NCBI GenBank assembly: GCA_030152105.1
Contig: JASLIH010000305.1
Location: 1 to 8,599 of the forward strand
DNA: 8,599 nt
From: Actinomycetes bacterium
GTDB lineage: Bacteria > Actinomycetota > CALGFH01
Reading direction: 5' to 3'
The notes under the pieces were generated by a model, which was given only the letters and a program-made list of their open reading frames with translations, was not told where the DNA came from and did not search any database. Positions within the stretch are counted from its first letter, which is position 1, and each line of letters begins with the position of its first letter. This document shows positions 5,380 to 8,599 of this stretch, one piece after another. Made by a program: the position numbers and the translations under genes.

Positions 5380-6429
5380 CGCGATGGATGTGGCCACGAG
5401 CGGCGGTGCCAGGTCCGGGCGCGGGGTGAGGGCGTACCGCACCGCGTCGGCCGGTGGCAGGTTGCGGCCTGCGGACCAGGCTTGATGGAGCCGTTGCCGA
5501 TCCAGCGCGGCGGTGACGGCGGCCCGGCTGTGTTCAAAGTGGGGCGCCTCGTCCGGCGGCCAGGCGTTGCCTTGTCGCTCGACCATGGTGGCGGCGGCAC
5601 CCAGCAGTGTGGCCGCCCGCTCGAACGCACCGGTCTGGACGGCGATCGCGGCCAGCCCGTTCAGAACGCAGGGGATCAGCCACCGGTCGCCCCGTCGGTT
5701 CGCGATCCGGAGTGCCTCTTGGGCCAAATGGTGGGCGCGTCCGAGATTGCCGAGCTGCCGCTCGACCATGCTCAGGTTGGAGGACTCCAAGCCAACCGCC
5801 GCGTAGTCGCCGAGCCGCCGAGCGGCCTGGATCCGCCGGATCATGAGGTCGTGTGCCTGCTCCAGGTTGCCTCCCATCTGGGCGGCGACCCCGAGGACGT
5901 GCAGCGCGTTCGTGCGGCCGAGCTGGTCGTCGGTGTCGTCAACTGTCTGGAGCGCCTCCTCACAGAGCGTCTGCGCCCAGTCCAGGTCCTCGCGCAGGGC
6001 GACCCTGGCCAGCCCACACAAGGCCAGGGCGACCGTGGTCGGCTCACCCAGCCGGCGCGCCAGCTGCAGGCTGCGCCCGTGCAGCGAGCAGGCGTCCTCG
6101 TCGGCGCCCTGCCAGAAGGCCAGCATCCCGCGCTCGTACAGGCCGGCCGCCTGGAGTTGATCGTTGGCCGGGGCGGCCGCCAGGGCGCGGTCCAGCCAGT
6201 CGCGCCCGGTGGCGACGCGGTCGGTGATCAGGAGGAACTCAGCCAGCGTGCAGGCCATTGCCAGCGCGTCGCTGGCCCGGCCGTGGTCAAGCAGCCATTC
6301 GAACGCCGTTTCCAGCTCCCGGTAGCGGCGCTCCATCCGCTCCCGCCAGAGGGTGGCGTCGAGCCATCGGAGTCCGCGGCCCGCCTCCTCGGCGAAGCCA
6401 CGCAGCCGCCGCGCTGCATGTTCGTCCAT
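5377..6429 (-). CDS. TPR-type protein resembling the C-terminal half of a LuxR/NB-ARC regulator, lacking ATPase and HTH
   Basis: The 350-residue protein is almost all helical. It has repeat pairs such as L-H-G-R-S-L-Q-L-A-R-R-L-G (117-128), A-H-D-L-M-I-R-R-I-Q-A-A-R-R-L-G-D (192-208) and A-H-H-L-A-Q-E-A-L-R-I-A-N-R-R-G-D (232-248), the TPR pattern of large actinobacterial ATPase regulators. The opening (W-R-E-R-M-E-R-R-Y-R-E-L-E-T-A-F-E-W at 28-45) and ending (A-A-T-L-L-G-A-A near 272-279, H-Q-A-W-S-A-G-R near 315-322) match the region after the NB-ARC/AAA part in those proteins. No P-loop or HTH is present. The start at 6429 is firmly set by AGGAGG seven bases upstream, so it is translated as a free-standing protein. 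It follows the LuxR regulator by 134 bp on the same strand and may be a partner or modulator. Alternatively it is a relic of a larger regulator that kept a start site. Confidence 0.75.
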   Translation of the reverse strand: MDEHAARRLRGFAEEAGRGLRWLDATLWRERMERRYRELETAFEWLLDHGRASDALAMACTLAEFLLITDRVATGRDWLDRALAAAPANDQLQAAGLYERGMLAFWQGADEDACSLHGRSLQLARRLGEPTTVALALCGLARVALREDLDWAQTLCEEALQTVDDTDDQLGRTNALHVLGVAAQMGGNLEQAHDLMIRRIQAARRLGDYAAVGLESSNLSMVERQLGNLGRAHHLAQEALRIANRRGDRWLIPCVLNGLAAIAVQTGAFERAATLLGAAATMVERQGNAWPPDEAPHFEHSRAAVTAALDRQRLHQAWSAGRNLPPADAVRYALTPRPDLAPPLVATSIA

Positions 6430-6436
6430 GACTTGG

Positions 6437-6442
6437 CCTCCT
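6437..6442 (-). promoter_or_regulatory. Strong ribosome binding site of the TPR protein gene
   Basis: The minus strand reads AGGAGG, seven bases, then ATG at 6429. It fixes the start well inside a longer open frame that extends to 6720, whose extra N-terminus is low-complexity Arg/Pro-rich sequence. Confidence 0.75.
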
Positions 6443-6525
6443 GCACGCTTCGCGTCGCCGACGAGATTGACCGGCGTCCCGGCCTGCCAGGAACCGGGAT
6501 GCAACGGTATTGGCGGCACGCCCCG

Positions 6526-6537
6526 CACGGATCCGTG
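6526..6537. promoter_or_regulatory. 12-bp perfect palindrome between the LuxR and TPR genes
   Basis: CACGGATCCGTG is its own reverse complement and lies in the 134-bp gap, about 97 bases before the TPR gene start. LuxR-type dimers bind dyad-symmetric sites, so an operator role is possible. It could equally be part of the 3' structure of the upstream gene or chance. Confidence 0.3.
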
Positions 6538-6540
6538 GCC

Positions 6541-6571
6541 GCTACCGAGATCGGCGCCGCCGGCTACCGAG
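6541..6571. repeat. 9-bp direct repeat GCTACCGAG with 22-bp period
   Basis: GCTACCGAG occurs at 6541-6549 and at 6563-6571. The start-to-start distance is 22 bases, about two helical turns, so both copies face the same side of the DNA. The second copy contains the stop codon of the LuxR gene. With the nearby palindrome this makes the short gap unusually structured. Confidence 0.35.
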
Positions 6572-8599
6572 CTTCTGGGGCGAGGAGTCCCAGGTCGGCC
6601 GCCTTGGCGGCGGCGGCCCGCCGGGTCCCGACGCCGAGCTTGGCCAGGACGGCGGCGACGTGGCTGTCGACCGTCCGGGTGGAGATCACCAGCCGGTCGG
6701 CGATCTCGGCGTTGGTGCACCCCTGGCTGAGCAGCCCCAGCACCTGGACCTGCCGCTCGGTGAGCCCGGCCGGGTTCTGTCGGGTGGCGCCGACCGGTCC
6801 GCGGGGAACATGGGTGATGCCCAGCCGGCGCAGCCCGGCCCGGACCAACCGGGCCAGCGGCGCGGCCCCCAGGGCGTCCAGCTGCGCCAGCGCGGCCAGC
6901 CGGTCCTGCGGGTCAGGGCTCTCGGCCAGGGCTGCGGCGTGCTCGTACGGGTACCCGGCCGCCTGCCAGGCCGCCGCCGCCTCCCGCCAGCGCCCGGCCG
7001 CCTGCAGGGCGTAGGGATGCTCGGAGGCGAGCAGTGGCACGGCCTGTCCCGCCTTGGTCAGCCAGTAGCCCAGCGCGGCCTGGAGCGGGGCGTGGCCCAG
7101 GCGGCGGGCGTCCTCGTACACCGGGCCGGCGACGGCCCACACGGCGGCGTGGTCACCGGCCAGCCAGGCCGCCTCGGCGCGGGCCGCGGCGGTCGGTCCG
7201 CGCCGCAGCAACTCCCGCAGTTCCACCGCCAACTCCCACGCCTCCCCCAGCAGCTCCTCGCCGCCGGGCTCGCCGCGGCGCGCCCGCACCCGCCCCAGCA
7301 CCGTCAGCGCCCCGTGACGCACCATTGGGACGCCATCCAGCCCCCGCCGCGCCGCCCGAACGGCGTCGTCCCATTCGGCCCTGGCCACCTTGGCCATGCC
7401 GAGCTCCGCGTTCAGGTAGCCGAGGTAGCCGAGGTGGTCGTGGCGCTCTGCGAGGCCGATGCCCTCCGCCAGATTCCGCTCGGCGTCGTCCAAGCGGAGC
7501 TCGTCGAGGTGGTGCCAGGCGATGACGATGTAGGCGCGGCAGGCATGCTCGACCTCGCCGGCGACCAGCGCGACCCGCAGGCCCTCCTCCATCAGCGACC
7601 ATGCCACCGAGTCGCCGAGCTGCCACCGCGCGGAACCGACGTTGGTCAGGGCGTGGGACAGGATCGCGGCGTCGCCCAGCTCGCGGGCCAGAGCGATGGC
7701 CCGCTCGCCGACCGCGACACAGTCGCTGGCGCGGGAGGCCAGCATGTGGAGCTGGGACTGGTTGCTGAGGGCCAGGGCGAGCAGCCGGCGGTCGCCAGCC
7801 GCCTCCAGCACGGCGATGGCCTCGGCGGCGCTGCGCTCGGCGGCGGCGCGGTCACCGGCCCAGTACTGCATCCGGGACAGCCAGCGCAGGTCCTTCCCGA
7901 GGGCCCGCTGGTCGCCCAGCGACCGGCGCAGCTCGACCGCCTCCGACTCGACGATCGGGGCCTCGGAGGCATCGACCGTGTAGCACTCGACGGCGTACCC
8001 CTCCAGCAGCTCGGCAAGCTCGGCCGGAGGGAACCGCTCCCGGTGACCGAGCACCAGCCGATAGTGGGCGACCGCCTCACGGTGGGCGCCGGCGGCGACC
8101 GCGTCCCGGCCGGCCGCCGGCCCATAGCGCACGATCGCGTCCGCGTCGCCGGCCTGAGCCGCGTGGTGGACGATGCGCGACAGGTCGGCGCCCTCGCGCC
8201 CGACCAGCGCATGGAGCACCCGCCGGTTCAGCTCCACCCGACGCGCCACCGGCACCGAGTCCGCCACGGCCCGCCGGGCGAGCTCGTGCCGGAACCCCAC
8301 CGAGGTCGGTGACACGGTGAGCAGGCCGTGCTCCTCGGCCGCCGCCAGCGCGGCCAGCCCGCCCGCCACCAGTGCGTCGACCAGCCACCGCTCCACCACG
8401 GACGGAACCACGGCCAGCTGCTCCAGCGCATCCTGGGTGGCCGGGTCGAGGCGGCGCACCCGGGCCAGCACCGCATCGGCGACCGTGGACGGGACCCGGT
8501 CGCCATCCCCGGTGGCGAGCACCTCGGCCACAAAGAACGGGTTCCCCGACGTCATGGCGAACACCCGGCCGGCATCGACCCGGCTGGTCGCGCTCAACC
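6564..8599 (-). CDS. Large LuxR-family transcriptional regulator (LAL-type), N-terminus beyond the window
   Basis: 678 codons are visible and the 5' end runs off the right edge. The first visible part, with S-G-N-P-F-F-V-A-E-V-L-A (17-28) and D-A-V-L-A-R-V-R-R-L (41-50), is the end of an AAA-type ATPase domain. It is followed by G-F-R-H-E-L-A-R-R-A-V (101-111), a hallmark of large ATP-binding LuxR regulators. Walker A and B must lie outside. Residues about 130-560 are alanine-rich helical TPR-like repeats. Residues 612-677 are a LuxR/GerE DNA-binding domain: L-T-E-R-Q-V-Q-V-L, then T-N-A-E-I-A-D-R-L and S-T-R-T-V-D-S-H-V, with A-K-L-G-V after. It likely binds DNA as a dimer after ATP- and ligand-dependent activation through the repeats. 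The TTG at 8597 falls inside the ATPase domain, so it is not the real start. The inducer is unknown. Confidence 0.88.
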   Translation of the reverse strand, partial: LSATSRVDAGRVFAMTSGNPFFVAEVLATGDGDRVPSTVADAVLARVRRLDPATQDALEQLAVVPSVVERWLVDALVAGGLAALAAAEEHGLLTVSPTSVGFRHELARRAVADSVPVARRVELNRRVLHALVGREGADLSRIVHHAAQAGDADAIVRYGPAAGRDAVAAGAHREAVAHYRLVLGHRERFPPAELAELLEGYAVECYTVDASEAPIVESEAVELRRSLGDQRALGKDLRWLSRMQYWAGDRAAAERSAAEAIAVLEAAGDRRLLALALSNQSQLHMLASRASDCVAVGERAIALARELGDAAILSHALTNVGSARWQLGDSVAWSLMEEGLRVALVAGEVEHACRAYIVIAWHHLDELRLDDAERNLAEGIGLAERHDHLGYLGYLNAELGMAKVARAEWDDAVRAARRGLDGVPMVRHGALTVLGRVRARRGEPGGEELLGEAWELAVELRELLRRGPTAAARAEAAWLAGDHAAVWAVAGPVYEDARRLGHAPLQAALGYWLTKAGQAVPLLASEHPYALQAAGRWREAAAAWQAAGYPYEHAAALAESPDPQDRLAALAQLDALGAAPLARLVRAGLRRLGITHVPRGPVGATRQNPAGLTERQVQVLGLLSQGCTNAEIADRLVISTRTVDSHVAAVLAKLGVGTRRAAAAKAADLGLLAPEAR
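6567..6764 (-). other. LuxR/GerE helix-turn-helix domain at the regulator C-terminus
   Basis: This encodes residues 612-677. The four-helix pattern is present: L-T-x-R-E/Q-x-x-V-L, G-C-T-N-A-E-I-A, the recognition helix S-T-R-T-V-D-S-H-V, and A-K-L-G-V. The protein ends 14 residues after the last core motif, the usual place. Confidence 0.85.

Noticed and set aside
5482..7014. Long plus-strand open frame of 510 codons
   Set aside because: It is antisense to the TPR and LuxR genes, whose minus-strand frames carry clear domain motifs; long shadows are expected at this GC content.
6510..8312. Plus-strand open frame of 600 codons
   Set aside because: Antisense shadow of the LuxR regulator; Gly/Gln/Arg-rich with no recognisable motif.
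1..8599. CRISPR array, rRNA, transposase or integrase
   Set aside because: No short regularly spaced repeats with unique spacers, no rRNA signatures and no recombinase motifs were seen on either strand.

Overview
The window is GC-rich DNA with strong third-position G/C bias. It carries gene families typical of soil Actinomycetota: a large LuxR-type ATPase regulator, an alpha/beta-hydrolase/adenylate-cyclase fusion, a RimJ/RimL-type acetyltransferase, and a W-R-W-C-x2-C-Q-G-L-F repeat protein. I infer a high-GC actinobacterium; genus cannot be read from the sequence. All recognisable genes lie on the minus strand.

Right part (about 5280-8599): the C-terminal three quarters of a large LuxR-family regulator enters from the right edge and ends at 6564 with a clear LuxR/GerE helix-turn-helix. 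After a 134-bp gap comes a 350-residue TPR-type protein. It looks like the C-terminal half of the same broad class of regulator, without ATPase and without HTH, but it has its own strong ribosome binding site. Its stop codon sits inside a perfect hairpin.

Middle part (about 3457-5279): a zone of gene decay or recent rearrangement. A GNAT acetyltransferase loses its family signature after residue 146 and then stays open out of frame across the next gene. That next gene is an alpha/beta-hydrolase/class III cyclase fusion. It has a frameshift in the cyclase domain at about 3830, and its hydrolase part lacks the usual nucleophile and acid residues. A strong hairpin about 50 bp past the restored cyclase stop may end transcription.

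Left part (1-3456): one 807-residue gene with a novel-looking architecture: an uncharacterised N-terminal region, seven propeller-like repeats, and three 53-residue Cys/His ribbon-like repeats at the very C-terminus. It lies between two 69-bp direct repeats (130-198 and 3242-3310; 60 of 69 bases identical). Each repeat contains the 3' half of a tRNA-Thr(CGU) gene, from anticodon arm to 3' end, with no recognisable 5' half. The two halves differ by compensatory changes that keep both T-stems paired. This is what attachment-site remnants of integrative elements look like, so the 3.1-kb gene module may be cargo left by, or trapped between, tRNA-targeted integrations. No integrase, transposase, CRISPR array or rRNA is visible in the window.
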